Translations under genes and position numbers: made by a program
Part shown: positions 10,027 to 19,126 of the stretch, piece after piece
Numbering within the stretch: position 1 is the stretch's first letter
Layout of the letters: the number at the start of each line of letters is the position of its first letter
NCBI RefSeq assembly: GCF_004329815.1
Contig: NZ_SJPE01000004.1
Coordinates: 128,926-192,925 of the forward strand
Reading direction: 5' to 3'
Source: Flavobacterium silvisoli
GTDB taxonomy: Bacteria; Bacteroidota; Bacteroidia; Flavobacteriales; Flavobacteriaceae
DNA: 64,000 nt
Notes under the pieces: model-generated
The model's database searches: none
What the model saw: the letters and a program-made list of their open reading frames with translations, nothing else
Told to the model about the DNA's origin: nothing

Positions 10027-11943
10027 TTATATTGTATTCAATTTACTGTTTTTATAACTGAAACTAAAATAAATGATGAGGCCTAACAATAACCAGCAGG
10101 TAAAGTAAATCCAATTCCAAATACTCAATTCGGCCATCATGTACAAACAACAAATCAATCCTAATAGTGGAATTAACGATAGATTTTGTTTCCAAGACCA
10201 TACGGCAAATCCAATCAACGACAATAGGAAAATCCACATTGGAATTTTGTGTTTGAACAGTTTAAAACCACTTTCGTATTTCAAAGACTGATCAATAGGT
10301 AGGGAGTCAACTACCTTTTTGTAGGTTGTTTCATTTTCGTTTAAAGAACTCAACAAAGCTTCTAAATCGGTGGTTTCCGTAGTCGGATTTTGCGTGACTA
10401 AATAGTCATAAACCTGTTTGGCTTGTGTTTTATCGAGCGAAGTTACAATATCAGCCGGAGCGTTCACCTGTTTTTCATTGGTTAAAAAATCCATCGTTGC
10501 TTGCTTGTTGATCGTAAAAGCAATGGAAGCACCAACAACCAAGAGCAGCGGAAACACGTACTTCGAATTGATATAAGGCGTTTTAAATTTACCTCTCGGG
10601 ATGTCTTTTTTGTTTTGTAAAATTAAAACTCCGGCACATACCAATACAAAAGCAAATAAAGTCCCTATACTGCACAAGTCGGTTACCATGGTTAAATTTA
10701 AAAACAAAGCGGGTATAGCCACCACAAAACCGGTAACTATGGTCGCATAGGAAGGAGTGTGGTATTTCGGATGCACTTTAGAAAATCGCTTGGGTAACAA
10801 TCCGTCGCGACTCATGCTCATCCAGATGCGCGGTTGTCCCATCTGGAAAACCAACAACACGCTCGCCATGGCAACAACGGCACTTACCGCGATGATACCC
10901 GACATCCATTTTAAATTCAGTTTGTTGAACACAAATGCCAGAGGATCCCCCACATTCAAATCGGCATAATTTACCATCCCCGTTAACACCAAAGCAATCA
11001 CGACGTACAAAATGGTACAGATAATGATGGCCCACATCATCCCTCGGGGTAAGTCGCGCTGAGGGTTTTTGCATTCTTCGGCTGTGGTGGATATCGCATC
11101 AAAACCAATATAAGCGAAGAATACTGCGGATACACCTTTTAAAATACCTCCAACACCATTTGGCGCAAACGGATTCCAATTGGCTGTATCAACATAAAAT
11201 ATTCCAACGGCTATGACTAACAGAATGATACACAACTTTACCACAACCATAAGATTACTTGCGTTTCGGGATTCTTTCATCCCTCGATAAACTAAATAAG
11301 TAATTACAATGATAATAAGCAACGCCGGTAAATCGGCCACGAGGTGGAAGTTTCCTATGGTAGGACAAGTTGTCCAGGCAGTGTAGGCGGCTTGTAAGCC
11401 TTCGGATAAATTGTCAAACGATTTCCCCCCTTGCATCAGGGCAGAGGCATCTTTAAAACCGTTCGAGGCGGTCAAATAATCCATTTGAACCCATTGAGGT
11501 AACGTTATTCCACCACTTTCAAGCAGTCCGGTAAAATAATCGCTCCAGGAAATGGCGACGGTAATGTTCCCGATAGCATATTCCATAATCAAAGCCCAGC
11601 CTATAATCCAAGCGATTAATTCTCCAAAAGCCACATAAGAATACGTGTAGGCACTGCCCGAAACAGGCACCATCGAAGCGAATTCGGCATAAGCAAAGGC
11701 AGCAAAACTACAGGCAATAGCGGTAAAAATGAACAAAAAAATTACGGCAGGTCCGCCATCGGCACTGGCTTTTCCTATAGTGCTGAAAATACCGGCTCCT
11801 ATAATGGCGGCAATTCCGAAGGCGGTTAAGTCTCTGGCAGTTAAATGTTTTCCGAGTCCCTGATGTCCGTCAGCTTCATTTTTAGCTACTTGATTTAGAA
11901 TATCCTGAACAGTTTTTTTTCGGAATAAATTGGAAAAATTCAT
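10027..11943 (-). CDS. APC-superfamily amino-acid permease (cationic amino-acid transporter type)
   Basis: This inner-membrane transporter has about 14 membrane segments and 638 residues from the ATG at 11943 (an earlier TTG at 11964 adds only seven residues and is less likely). The start LGKHLTARDLTAFGIAAIIGAGIF is the standard APC helix I pattern (GIAAIIGAGIFSTIGKAS), followed by VPVSGSAYTYSYVAFGELIAW and the FFAYIGFDAISTTAEE motif of the CAT/YfnA group. An unusual hydrophilic insert of about 75 residues lies between helices 12 and 13 (about residues 475-550, MDFLTNEKQVNAPADIV region). A minus-strand -7 box TATATTTG at 12000-11993 is a likely promoter element. Confidence 0.92.
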   Translation of the reverse strand: MNFSNLFRKKTVQDILNQVAKNEADGHQGLGKHLTARDLTAFGIAAIIGAGIFSTIGKASADGGPAVIFLFIFTAIACSFAAFAYAEFASMVPVSGSAYTYSYVAFGELIAWIIGWALIMEYAIGNITVAISWSDYFTGLLESGGITLPQWVQMDYLTASNGFKDASALMQGGKSFDNLSEGLQAAYTAWTTCPTIGNFHLVADLPALLIIIVITYLVYRGMKESRNASNLMVVVKLCIILLVIAVGIFYVDTANWNPFAPNGVGGILKGVSAVFFAYIGFDAISTTAEECKNPQRDLPRGMMWAIIICTILYVVIALVLTGMVNYADLNVGDPLAFVFNKLNLKWMSGIIAVSAVVAMASVLLVFQMGQPRIWMSMSRDGLLPKRFSKVHPKYHTPSYATIVTGFVVAIPALFLNLTMVTDLCSIGTLFAFVLVCAGVLILQNKKDIPRGKFKTPYINSKYVFPLLLVVGASIAFTINKQATMDFLTNEKQVNAPADIVTSLDKTQAKQVYDYLVTQNPTTETTDLEALLSSLNENETTYKKVVDSLPIDQSLKYESGFKLFKHKIPMWIFLLSLIGFAVWSWKQNLSLIPLLGLICCLYMMAELSIWNWIYFTCWLLLGLIIYFSFSYKNSKLNTI

Positions 11944-11992
11944 AGTTTGATGGGTTTTGTACAAAGCTTTGAAACAAAAGGTTTGATTTCAA

Positions 11993-12000
11993 CAAATATA
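11993..12000 (-). promoter_or_regulatory. Putative -7 box of the permease gene
   Basis: TATATTTG on the minus strand, 49 bp before the chosen ATG, matches TAnnTTTG exactly. No good -33 TTG was found at the usual distance. Confidence 0.35.
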
Positions 12001-12118
12001 TAAAACTCTCTCAATGTTTTATTATAAAGGTATTTCAGCAATAATTATAAAATAGAACAAGACTATTAAAAAATAGTGAAATATGATGAAAATCATGTGT
12101 AAGACGGAGTAGATTTCT

Positions 12119-12126
12119 TAGTTTTG
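12119..12126 (+). promoter_or_regulatory. Putative -7 box of the peroxiredoxin gene
   Basis: TAGTTTTG matches the TAnnTTTG consensus 38 bp before the start codon. The -33 region is not clear. Confidence 0.45.
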
Positions 12127-12164
12127 CGCCATCAAAAATATATAACATTTAAACCTTATACATT

Positions 12165-12800
12165 ATGTCATTAGTAGGAAAGAAATTCCCAAGCATTACT
12201 GTGGATGCCATTTCATTCATGGGAGAGAATTTGAAAATTAACGTTTTAGAGGAAGCAACCAAAAACAACAAAAAGGTAATTTTATTTTGGTATCCGAAAG
12301 ATTTTACATTTGTATGTCCAACGGAATTACATGCTTTTCAAGCGGCTTTGGAAGAATTTGAAAAAAGAAATACCATGGTAATCGGTGCTTCATGTGATAC
12401 TAATGAAGTACACTTTGCCTGGTTGAATACTCCAAAAAATCAAGGAGGAATTGAAGGTGTAAAATACCCGCTTTTGGCAGATACTACCCGAAATCTTTCT
12501 GCGGCTTTGGATATTCTTGATGCCGAATGGGTTTATGATGCCGAATTGAACGATGAGATTTTAGAAGGATCAAACGTAACGTTCAGAGCTACTTATTTGA
12601 TTGATGAAACCGGAAAAATATTCCACGAAAGCGTAAATGATATGCCGTTGGGAAGAAATGTAAACGAGTATTTACGACTAATTGATGCCTATACTCACGT
12701 ACAGACCGTTGGTGAGGTTTGTCCGGCTAACTGGCAAAAGGGACAAGAAGCCATGCACGCTGACCGCAATAGTACAGCCGCATATTTAAGCCACAATTAA
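12165..12800 (+). CDS. 2-Cys peroxiredoxin (AhpC/Prx1 type)
   Basis: This 211-residue cytosolic thiol peroxidase reduces hydrogen and organic peroxides. The peroxidatic Cys51 lies in FTFVCPTELHAF and the resolving Cys186 in GEVCPANW, as in typical 2-Cys peroxiredoxins; the conserved active-site Arg is in FRATYLID. Its reductase partner (AhpF or thioredoxin) is not in the window. It is monocistronic, with a -7 box upstream and a strong hairpin downstream, and shares the peroxide-defence theme with nearby katG and osmC-like genes. Confidence 0.95.
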   Translation: MSLVGKKFPSITVDAISFMGENLKINVLEEATKNNKKVILFWYPKDFTFVCPTELHAFQAALEEFEKRNTMVIGASCDTNEVHFAWLNTPKNQGGIEGVKYPLLADTTRNLSAALDILDAEWVYDAELNDEILEGSNVTFRATYLIDETGKIFHESVNDMPLGRNVNEYLRLIDAYTHVQTVGEVCPANWQKGQEAMHADRNSTAAYLSHN

Positions 12801-12815
12801 TTATTGGTTAAAAAT

Positions 12816-12840
12816 AAAAAGCCCCGTTTCGGGGCTTTTT
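12816..12840. terminator. Bidirectional terminator after the peroxiredoxin gene
   Basis: AAAAAGCCCCG / CGGGGCTTTTT with a TTT loop is a strong GC stem with T-runs on both strands, directly abutting the stop of the convergent DoxX-like gene. Confidence 0.92.
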
Positions 12841-13215
12841 TTATGGAGTAAAAACAGATTTGTAATTGGGCCAGTACCTATAAATCAGGAATAAATTACC
12901 TAAGAAAAGAGCAATAGCAATGGGCAGTGTTTCGGGAGTCATAAAATAATTAATCAGCAATATATTCAACGTAACCGGTAAAATAACGATATTGGCCAAG
13001 GTTACGTACTTTCCTGATACATATGACAAACCACACAATAATTCAACTGCCTTTGCCAGAGGCATTAAATAAACTGAAGCAATTAATCCAGTGTTAAATG
13101 CTTTAAAATTTCCTGTTGCTTCCGTTTCCGGAGTTAATTTTAAAAAGAAACAGACAGAAGCGAACAATAAAAACAAACCGATAAGAACTCTGATAATAGT
13201 AGTGCTGGTTTTCAT
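12841..13215 (-). CDS. DoxX-like membrane protein
   Basis: This 124-residue protein has four membrane helices (about residues 6-25, 45-62, 73-91 and 97-114). The arrangement and the patterns IRVLIGLFLLFAS at the start and YLMPLAKAVELLCGLSYVSGKYV in the middle (seen as LAKAVELLCGLSYVSG) match the DoxX/MauE-like fold. Such proteins are linked loosely to thiol redox or quinone-related work at the membrane, but the exact role here is not known. A minus-strand -7 box TAACTTTG lies at 13251-13244. Confidence 0.7.
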   Translation of the reverse strand: MKTSTTIIRVLIGLFLLFASVCFFLKLTPETEATGNFKAFNTGLIASVYLMPLAKAVELLCGLSYVSGKYVTLANIVILPVTLNILLINYFMTPETLPIAIALFLGNLFLIYRYWPNYKSVFTP

Positions 13216-13243
13216 CTTAGATAGTTTTAAAAGAATGCACTAT

Positions 13244-13251
13244 CAAAGTTA
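13244..13251 (-). promoter_or_regulatory. Putative -7 box of the DoxX-like gene
   Basis: TAACTTTG on the minus strand, 29 bp before the start codon, matches TAnnTTTG. The same octamer is used before truA, the phosphoesterase gene and the T9SS gene at 26859. Confidence 0.45.
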
Positions 13252-13258
13252 ATCAAAA

Positions 13259-13289
13259 AAATACCACGGCTTAAAAAACTGTGGTATTT
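13259..13289 (-). terminator. Terminator of the DUF4349 lipoprotein gene
   Basis: Arms AAATACCAC / GTGGTATTT enclose a 13-nt loop; on the minus strand the stem is followed by a run of T (GTGGTATTTTTTTG). Confidence 0.8.
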
Positions 13290-13306
13290 ATTTAACAATC
13301 AGCAGT

Positions 13307-14221
13307 TTATTTTTGTTTGCTGTTCCGTTTTTGATAGGCTAAGTAGCCCAAAAATGCAATCAGTAGTATAGCCCATAGTTGTACCACAAAGGCGATAATA
13401 CCCTCAAGCATAAACCAACCTGTTTTTAAGCTGTCCCAAATTTGTAAACCAATATGTGGTCGGTAAGCATTGATGCTTTTTTCATTGGCAATCAATTCAT
13501 TTTTAATGGTTTCTTTTTGATACAGATATAACGTAACTGTGCTGAAATTAACCTGATCCTCCAACGAAAGATTTTTAAGTAGGGTATCGTCACTTTCCGT
13601 TGCTTTTTCTAATACCTTGTCTTCGGCTGTTGAAATTTCATTGAGTTTTTTACCTTTAGTATCAATCCCTTTTTCCAATCGTTTTTGGCTGTTGGTCATT
13701 CGTTTTTGGGCTAATTTATTCGAGAGCAATTGCAACGCTACGTCATCAGCTTTGATTAAACGGCTGTCGAGAAAATTAACTTCCTTGGTGATAGCAGTTA
13801 ATACAGTATCCAACTGTGTATTCGGTACCCGCAATGTGATGGTGTTGTCAACCGTAAAGCGTGTCGTTTCGAGCGTACTGTCCTGACTGACTTGAGTTAA
13901 CTTGTGCTCGCTGATGTTGCTTTTTAAGTCCGAAAATGTAATGAATCCGCCGTGTTTTTCAACAATTCTTTCAATGGCATAGGTTGATTTGGCAACGTTT
14001 TTCACTTTGAATTTTAAATCTGCTGTTCGAATAAACTTTCGTTCGAGTTCTTTCTTTTCAAGATTTTTAGTTGGATTGTTTTTCGCACTAACGGTGCTGT
14101 CGGCGGTGATGGCTGCTGATTCAGTTGCTGCTGTAGCTTCTGCATTGTAATCAGCTTGTTTGCAGGCAAAGACTAATCCGAATAGGAGTAATGCCAAACA
14201 TAATTTTGATAAGTGTTTCAT
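13307..14221 (-). CDS. DUF4349 lipoprotein
   Basis: This 304-residue protein has a lipoprotein signal peptide ending in LVFAC, so Cys20 would be lipidated. A disordered Ala/Thr-rich stretch follows, then the DUF4349 core: RKFIRTADLKFKVKNV, ERIVEKHGGFITFSDL and TITLRVPNTQLDTVL, a coiled-coil region (about residues 165-215) and SLEDQVNFSTVTLYLYQ. One membrane helix near residues 272-295 is followed by a basic tail. DUF4349 proteins are envelope proteins of unknown function, common in Bacteroidota and Firmicutes. Both a lipid anchor and a C-terminal helix would hold it at the membrane. Confidence 0.88.
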   Translation of the reverse strand: MKHLSKLCLALLLFGLVFACKQADYNAEATAATESAAITADSTVSAKNNPTKNLEKKELERKFIRTADLKFKVKNVAKSTYAIERIVEKHGGFITFSDLKSNISEHKLTQVSQDSTLETTRFTVDNTITLRVPNTQLDTVLTAITKEVNFLDSRLIKADDVALQLLSNKLAQKRMTNSQKRLEKGIDTKGKKLNEISTAEDKVLEKATESDDTLLKNLSLEDQVNFSTVTLYLYQKETIKNELIANEKSINAYRPHIGLQIWDSLKTGWFMLEGIIAFVVQLWAILLIAFLGYLAYQKRNSKQK

Positions 14222-14377
14222 TTTCGTTCATTTTAAATAGTTAGTAATAGAGTTCCTGTCGATTATTGATCAATCAAAAGACAAAGTGTAGTTTTCTATC
14301 AATACTAAAATGAATTACTGGTTAAACCTTAATTGGAATCTTACTAAAAAGCGTGCCAAAATTTTGAATCCTTTGAT

Positions 14378-14410
14378 TTTGCATCGGGAATAAATTTTGT
14401 CGTAATTTTG
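14378..14410 (+). promoter_or_regulatory. Promoter of pabB-tilS-dsbD (TTTG-N21-TAATTTTG)
   Basis: TTTG at 14378-14381 and TAATTTTG at 14403-14410 are 21 bp apart, matching the Bacteroidota consensus. The start codon follows about 20 bp after the -7 box. Confidence 0.55.
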
Positions 14411-14429
14411 AATGCATTAAATACACACT

Positions 14430-15713
14430 TTGAGAACCTTATTATCCAAACAAATTGCTAATTCCAAAACGTTTAAAAATCAGTTGCTAGGCTGGTCAAA
14501 ACAGTTTAGAGAAGTAATTTTTTTAGATTCAAATCAGTATCATCAGCGGTATTCAGACTATGACTGTGTTTTAGCTGTTGAAGCGTTTACCTCGATAAAA
14601 ACAGATTACCACAACGCTTTTGAAGATTTAAAACAATACCAATCCCAAGCCAGAGACTGGCTGTTTGGGTATTTGTCGTATGATTTGAAAAATGATGTAG
14701 AGGATTTGCGTTCCAATAATTTTGACGGATTGCAGTTTGCAGATTTGTTTTTCTTTCAGCCCAAAAAGATATTTCTGATAAAAAACAATACCGTCGAAAT
14801 TCAGTACCTGCGTTTGTGTGACGATGAAATGGAAGAGGATTTTAAAGCTATACTGAGCTATACTGAAACAGTTCATCATCAAGCTTCTCAGGCTATTCAG
14901 CAACGCATTTCAAAAGAAAATTATTTGGCAAAAGTAGCGAGGATGCTTGAGTATATTCATAGAGGGGATATTTATGAAGCCAATTTCTGCATGGAATTTT
15001 TTGCCGAAAATGTTACCATTAATCCGATTGAAATTTACAGTAAACTCAACAGTATTTCCAAACCTCCTTTTGCTGTTTTTTTTAAAAACAATGATCATTT
15101 TCTGCTTTCTGCATCGCCCGAACGGTATTTGAGGAAAGAAGGCACCAAAATCATTTCACAACCTATAAAAGGCACAGCCAAACGTTTTAATGACTCAGTT
15201 TTAGATGAAAAAGCCAAAGTTGATTTAGTTCAAAATCCGAAAGAACGCTCCGAAAACATTATGATTGTTGATTTGGTTCGCAATGATTTGTCGCGCACTG
15301 CTACAAAAGGTTCTGTTCAGGTAGAGGAATTGTGTGGTATTTATTCGTTTGAACAAGTGCATCAAATGATATCCACCATAGTTTCCGAAGTTGATACTGC
15401 AACTCCTGTTGTTGATATTTTAAGAACTACATTTCCTATGGGAAGCATGACGGGAGCGCCCAAAATTTCAGCCATGAAAATCATCGAAGAATTGGAAGAA
15501 ACCAAACGTAGTTTGTACAGCGGTGCTGTTGGATATTTCACCCCTAATGGAGATTTCGATTTTAATGTGGTCATTCGCAGTATTTTGTATAATGCCCAAA
15601 ACAGATATTTATCATTTTCAGTGGGAAGCGCCATTACTTCTCAGGCAGTTCCCGAACAGGAGTACGAAGAGTGTTTGTTAAAAGCGAAAGCCATGTTTGA
15701 AGTATTAAAATAG
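14430..15713 (+). CDS. pabB: Aminodeoxychorismate synthase component I
   Basis: This 427-residue chorismate-binding enzyme adds ammonia to chorismate to give 4-amino-4-deoxychorismate for folate synthesis, working with a PabA glutaminase (not in the window). The PIKGTA motif carries Lys247; PabB has this lysine where TrpE has alanine, which favours PabB over anthranilate synthase. Other motifs are RGDIYEANF, SPERYL, NDLSRTA and the C-terminal GSMTGAPKISAM. The start is TTG at 14430; no earlier in-frame start fits. It is the first gene of a run with tilS (15735) and dsbD. Confidence 0.9.
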   Translation: MRTLLSKQIANSKTFKNQLLGWSKQFREVIFLDSNQYHQRYSDYDCVLAVEAFTSIKTDYHNAFEDLKQYQSQARDWLFGYLSYDLKNDVEDLRSNNFDGLQFADLFFFQPKKIFLIKNNTVEIQYLRLCDDEMEEDFKAILSYTETVHHQASQAIQQRISKENYLAKVARMLEYIHRGDIYEANFCMEFFAENVTINPIEIYSKLNSISKPPFAVFFKNNDHFLLSASPERYLRKEGTKIISQPIKGTAKRFNDSVLDEKAKVDLVQNPKERSENIMIVDLVRNDLSRTATKGSVQVEELCGIYSFEQVHQMISTIVSEVDTATPVVDILRTTFPMGSMTGAPKISAMKIIEELEETKRSLYSGAVGYFTPNGDFDFNVVIRSILYNAQNRYLSFSVGSAITSQAVPEQEYEECLLKAKAMFEVLK

Positions 15714-15734
15714 AAATAATTACTATTTTTGAAC

Positions 15735-17042
15735 ATGCTGCAACAATTTGAAAATCATATTCGTAAAAACTTTCCTTTTTTAAAAGAAAAACGGTTACTC
15801 GTTACCGTTAGCGGAGGTATTGACAGTATGGTTTTGTTGTATTTATGTCATCAGTTGCAGCTGAATTTTGCCGCTGCTCATTGTAATTTTCAATTACGCG
15901 GGGATGAAAGCGATGGAGATGAACAGTTTGTGAGAACGCTTTGTCAGGAATTGCACATTCCTGTTTTTGTCGAAAAGTTTGTTACCGAAGCCTTTGCCGC
16001 TCAACATAAATTATCCATTCAGGTTGTAGCCCGAAAACTGCGTTACGACTGGTTTGAAACCATTTTGCAAAACCACGATTACGATTACATTCTGACCGCT
16101 CATCATTTAGATGATAGTCTGGAAACATTTTTAATCAATTTCACCCGCGGAACCGGACTTGACGGTTTGACCGGAATTCCTGAGCAAAATGATAAAATCA
16201 TCCGGCCTCTGTTGATTTTTTCAAGAGAAGAAATTATAACTTTTGCCAAAGAAAACAAAGTGCCTTGGCGAGAAGACAGTAGTAATGCAACGGATAAATA
16301 CCTACGCAACAAACTTCGTCACCAAATCATTCCTGCTTTAAAAGAGCTTAATTCGGGACTGTTACAGTCTTTTGAAAAAACAACCGAACATTTGAAACAA
16401 GCGCAATCATTGGTAGATGATGCATCGCTAATAGTATTTCAAAATATAGTTGAAGAAGCCGATAATCAGTTAAAAATAAACATTCAGGAGTTGATTCGCT
16501 ATAAAAATCACAACGCATATATATACCAATGGCTCAAACCAATGGGGTTTACTGATTGGACGGCAGTTTATGATTTAATTGATGCGCAATCAGGCAAACA
16601 GGTTTTTTCGGATACACATGTTGTCTTGAAAGACAGAAATCATTTGATAGTTTATCCAATACAACAAGTTGAAGAAACCGTTTATTTGATTAAGCAAAAC
16701 CAAGCAGACGTTAAAGTTCCCTTAAAAATGACCTTTTGTAAGGCAGAGGCTGTTTCGGTTCAAACAACTAATACTATCTTTGTAGACGAAGCCAAACTTC
16801 AGTTTCCGTTGCAAGTCAGAAAATGGCAGGAAGGCGATGTCTTTTATCCGCTGGGTATGAACGGAAAAAAGAAAGTCAGTAAGTTTTTTAAAGATGAAAA
16901 AACAGCTTTACCTGATAAATTAAATACTTGGCTTTTATGTTCAGAGAATCAAATCGTTTGGATTATAGGAAAAAGAGCTGATGATCGGTTTAAAATAACA
17001 AATCAAACCACTAGTATATTACAAATACAACTACAAGAATGA
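15735..17042 (+). CDS. tilS: tRNA(Ile)-lysidine synthase
   Basis: This enzyme attaches lysine to C34 of the CAU-anticodon isoleucine tRNA so that it reads AUA. The N-terminal PP-loop ATP-binding motif VSGGIDSM is at residues 25-32, followed by AAAHCNFQLRGDES, TAHHLDDSLETFLINFTRGTGLDGL (seen as AHHLDDSLET and RGTGLDGLTGI) and KYLRNKLRHQIIP. The C-terminal TilS domain has the RKWQEGDVFYPLGM motif. The ATG at 15735 is preferred over a TTG six bases upstream. Its stop overlaps the start of dsbD (ATGA), so the two are coupled. Confidence 0.95.
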   Translation: MLQQFENHIRKNFPFLKEKRLLVTVSGGIDSMVLLYLCHQLQLNFAAAHCNFQLRGDESDGDEQFVRTLCQELHIPVFVEKFVTEAFAAQHKLSIQVVARKLRYDWFETILQNHDYDYILTAHHLDDSLETFLINFTRGTGLDGLTGIPEQNDKIIRPLLIFSREEIITFAKENKVPWREDSSNATDKYLRNKLRHQIIPALKELNSGLLQSFEKTTEHLKQAQSLVDDASLIVFQNIVEEADNQLKINIQELIRYKNHNAYIYQWLKPMGFTDWTAVYDLIDAQSGKQVFSDTHVVLKDRNHLIVYPIQQVEETVYLIKQNQADVKVPLKMTFCKAEAVSVQTTNTIFVDEAKLQFPLQVRKWQEGDVFYPLGMNGKKKVSKFFKDEKTALPDKLNTWLLCSENQIVWIIGKRADDRFKITNQTTSILQIQLQE

Positions 17043-19021
17043 ATAGATTAATAGCCACGCTTTTACTTCTTTTGGCTTTTGCCAATACCAATGCACAAAT
17101 CGTAAAACCTGTTAAATGGACTTCTAAAGTAGAAAAGATTTCGGATGCCGAATTCAATTTAATCATGAACGGTAAAATTGATCCCGAATGGCATGTATAT
17201 TCTCAGTATACGCCTGAAAACGGTCCGCTGCCGGCTGAGTTTAAATTTGAAAATGCCAAAGACAATTATGAACTGGTGGGCAAAGTAAAGGAATCACCTT
17301 ATAAAAAACAGTTCAATGATATTTTCGGAGTAGACGAATACTACTTTGAAAAGCAAGTTACATTTACTCAGAGAGTTAAAATTTTGAATCCGAAATTAAC
17401 TTCAATCAAAGCCAAAATAGATTATCAGGTTTGTAAGGACGCTTGTATAAATGACAACAAAGATTTCGTTTTTGAAATCCCGACAGCTGCTTCGGCTGAA
17501 ACAGTGGCAGCAGTTGATACCCTGAAAACTACTGATAGTGATACTCTGACAGCAACTGCAAAAGAGCAAGCTAAAACTACTGCGGAAACACCAAAACATG
17601 AGGAAGAAAGAGGATTGTGGACTATTTTCTTTTTGGCCTTTTTGGGTGGTTTTGCCGCGTTGTTAACACCGTGTGTTTTCCCAATGATTCCTATGACCGT
17701 CAGTTTTTTTACCAAGCAAAGTAAAAACCCGGGACAAGGGAAACGCAACGCCATTTTATACGGAATTTCAATCATTGCAATATATGTAGTACTAGGACTG
17801 GCCATTACCGGTGTTTTTGGTGCCGATGCTTTGAATGCTTTGTCAACCAATGCCTGGTTTAATGTATTCTTCTTTATACTATTGGTAGTTTTTGCGGCCT
17901 CTTTTTTGGGAGCTTTCGAAATCATGCTGCCTAATTCCTGGGCTAATAAAGTGGATAGACAAGCAGACAGAGGAGGGGTAATAGGTATTTTATTTATGGC
18001 CTTGGCTTTGGCTATTGTATCATTTTCATGTACCGGCCCTATAGTGGGAACACTTTTAGTAGAATCAGCTTCTAAAGGGGGAATAGCTCCTATTGTTGGG
18101 ATGCTCGGTTTTTCTTCGGCCTTGGCTTTACCGTTTATGTTGTTTGCCATGTTCCCGAGCTGGTTGCAATCATTGCCCAAATCAGGAGGCTGGTTGAATA
18201 CGGTAAAAGTATCATTAGGATTTTTAGAGTTGGCCTTAGCCTTTAAATTTTTATCCAATGCCGATTTGGTATTACAGTTGCATTTGTTGGAAAGAGAAGT
18301 GTTTTTAGCCATTTGGATTGCAATATTCGGAACTTGGGCTTTGTATCTTTTGGGTAAAATTATGACTCCTCACGATAGTCCGATTCAACATCTTTCTGTA
18401 GGAAGATTATCTCTGGGAATGTTGGTGCTGGCCTTTACAGTTTATATGATTCCGGGACTTTTCGGTGCGCCGTTAAAATTAATCAGTGCTTTTCCACCAC
18501 CGCAAACTTACAGCGAAAGCCCTACAGGCTTTTTTGGCAGTTCGGCTACAGTTTCCAATAATGATTTGCCCGAAGGAGCAAAGTGGGGCGAGCACGGTAT
18601 AATGACTTTTAATGATTATGATAAAGGATTGGCCTACGCCAAAAAAGTAAATAAGCCGGTAATGCTCGATTTTACCGGATTCGCCTGCGTAAATTGCAGA
18701 AAAATGGAGATCAATGTATGGTCAGACGAACAAGTTTTGAAGGTTTTGAAAAATGATGTTGTATTGATTTCGTTATATGTAGACGACAAGAGAGATTTAC
18801 CAAAAGAGGAGCAAACCGTTTCGAAAACTACCGGAAACGAAATTGTAACAATAGGAGATAAATGGACCGATTTTATCATAACTAAATACAAAACCAACAC
18901 TCAGCCTTTTTATGTGTTAATAGATTTGGAAGAGCAAAAACTCAATGAGCCAATCAGTTATACACCTAACGCAAAAGAATATTTAACTTGGTTAAAAGAG
19001 GGAGTAGCCAAGTTTAAATAA
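17039..19021 (+). CDS. dsbD: Thiol:disulfide interchange protein DsbD
   Basis: This 660-residue inner-membrane protein carries reducing power from cytosolic thioredoxin to the periplasm. It has a signal peptide (to about residue 20), a periplasmic N-terminal domain with Cys132 and Cys136 (VCKDAC), eight membrane segments (about 195-480) with the paired cysteines in LLTPCVFPMIP and VSFSCTGPIVG, and a C-terminal thioredoxin-like domain with C550-V-N-C553 in FACVNCRKME. The order alpha-beta-gamma matches DsbD. It overlaps the tilS stop by 4 bp, a coupling without an obvious functional link. Confidence 0.95.
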   Translation: MNRLIATLLLLLAFANTNAQIVKPVKWTSKVEKISDAEFNLIMNGKIDPEWHVYSQYTPENGPLPAEFKFENAKDNYELVGKVKESPYKKQFNDIFGVDEYYFEKQVTFTQRVKILNPKLTSIKAKIDYQVCKDACINDNKDFVFEIPTAASAETVAAVDTLKTTDSDTLTATAKEQAKTTAETPKHEEERGLWTIFFLAFLGGFAALLTPCVFPMIPMTVSFFTKQSKNPGQGKRNAILYGISIIAIYVVLGLAITGVFGADALNALSTNAWFNVFFFILLVVFAASFLGAFEIMLPNSWANKVDRQADRGGVIGILFMALALAIVSFSCTGPIVGTLLVESASKGGIAPIVGMLGFSSALALPFMLFAMFPSWLQSLPKSGGWLNTVKVSLGFLELALAFKFLSNADLVLQLHLLEREVFLAIWIAIFGTWALYLLGKIMTPHDSPIQHLSVGRLSLGMLVLAFTVYMIPGLFGAPLKLISAFPPPQTYSESPTGFFGSSATVSNNDLPEGAKWGEHGIMTFNDYDKGLAYAKKVNKPVMLDFTGFACVNCRKMEINVWSDEQVLKVLKNDVVLISLYVDDKRDLPKEEQTVSKTTGNEIVTIGDKWTDFIITKYKTNTQPFYVLIDLEEQKLNEPISYTPNAKEYLTWLKEGVAKFK

Positions 19022-19066
19022 ATTTTATTTTATTTTCAATATATTCATGTTTAGTTTAGCCTTTTG

Positions 19067-19098
19067 ATTGTTTTTCATATAAGATTTTATCATATTTG
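19067..19098 (+). promoter_or_regulatory. Putative promoter of the fibronectin-type T9SS gene
   Basis: ATTG at 19067-19070 and CATATTTG at 19091-19098 (one mismatch from TAnnTTTG) are 20 bp apart and end 28 bp before the start codon. Confidence 0.4.
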
Positions 19099-19126
19099 TG
19101 TACCAATTATTAAAATCTAAACTATT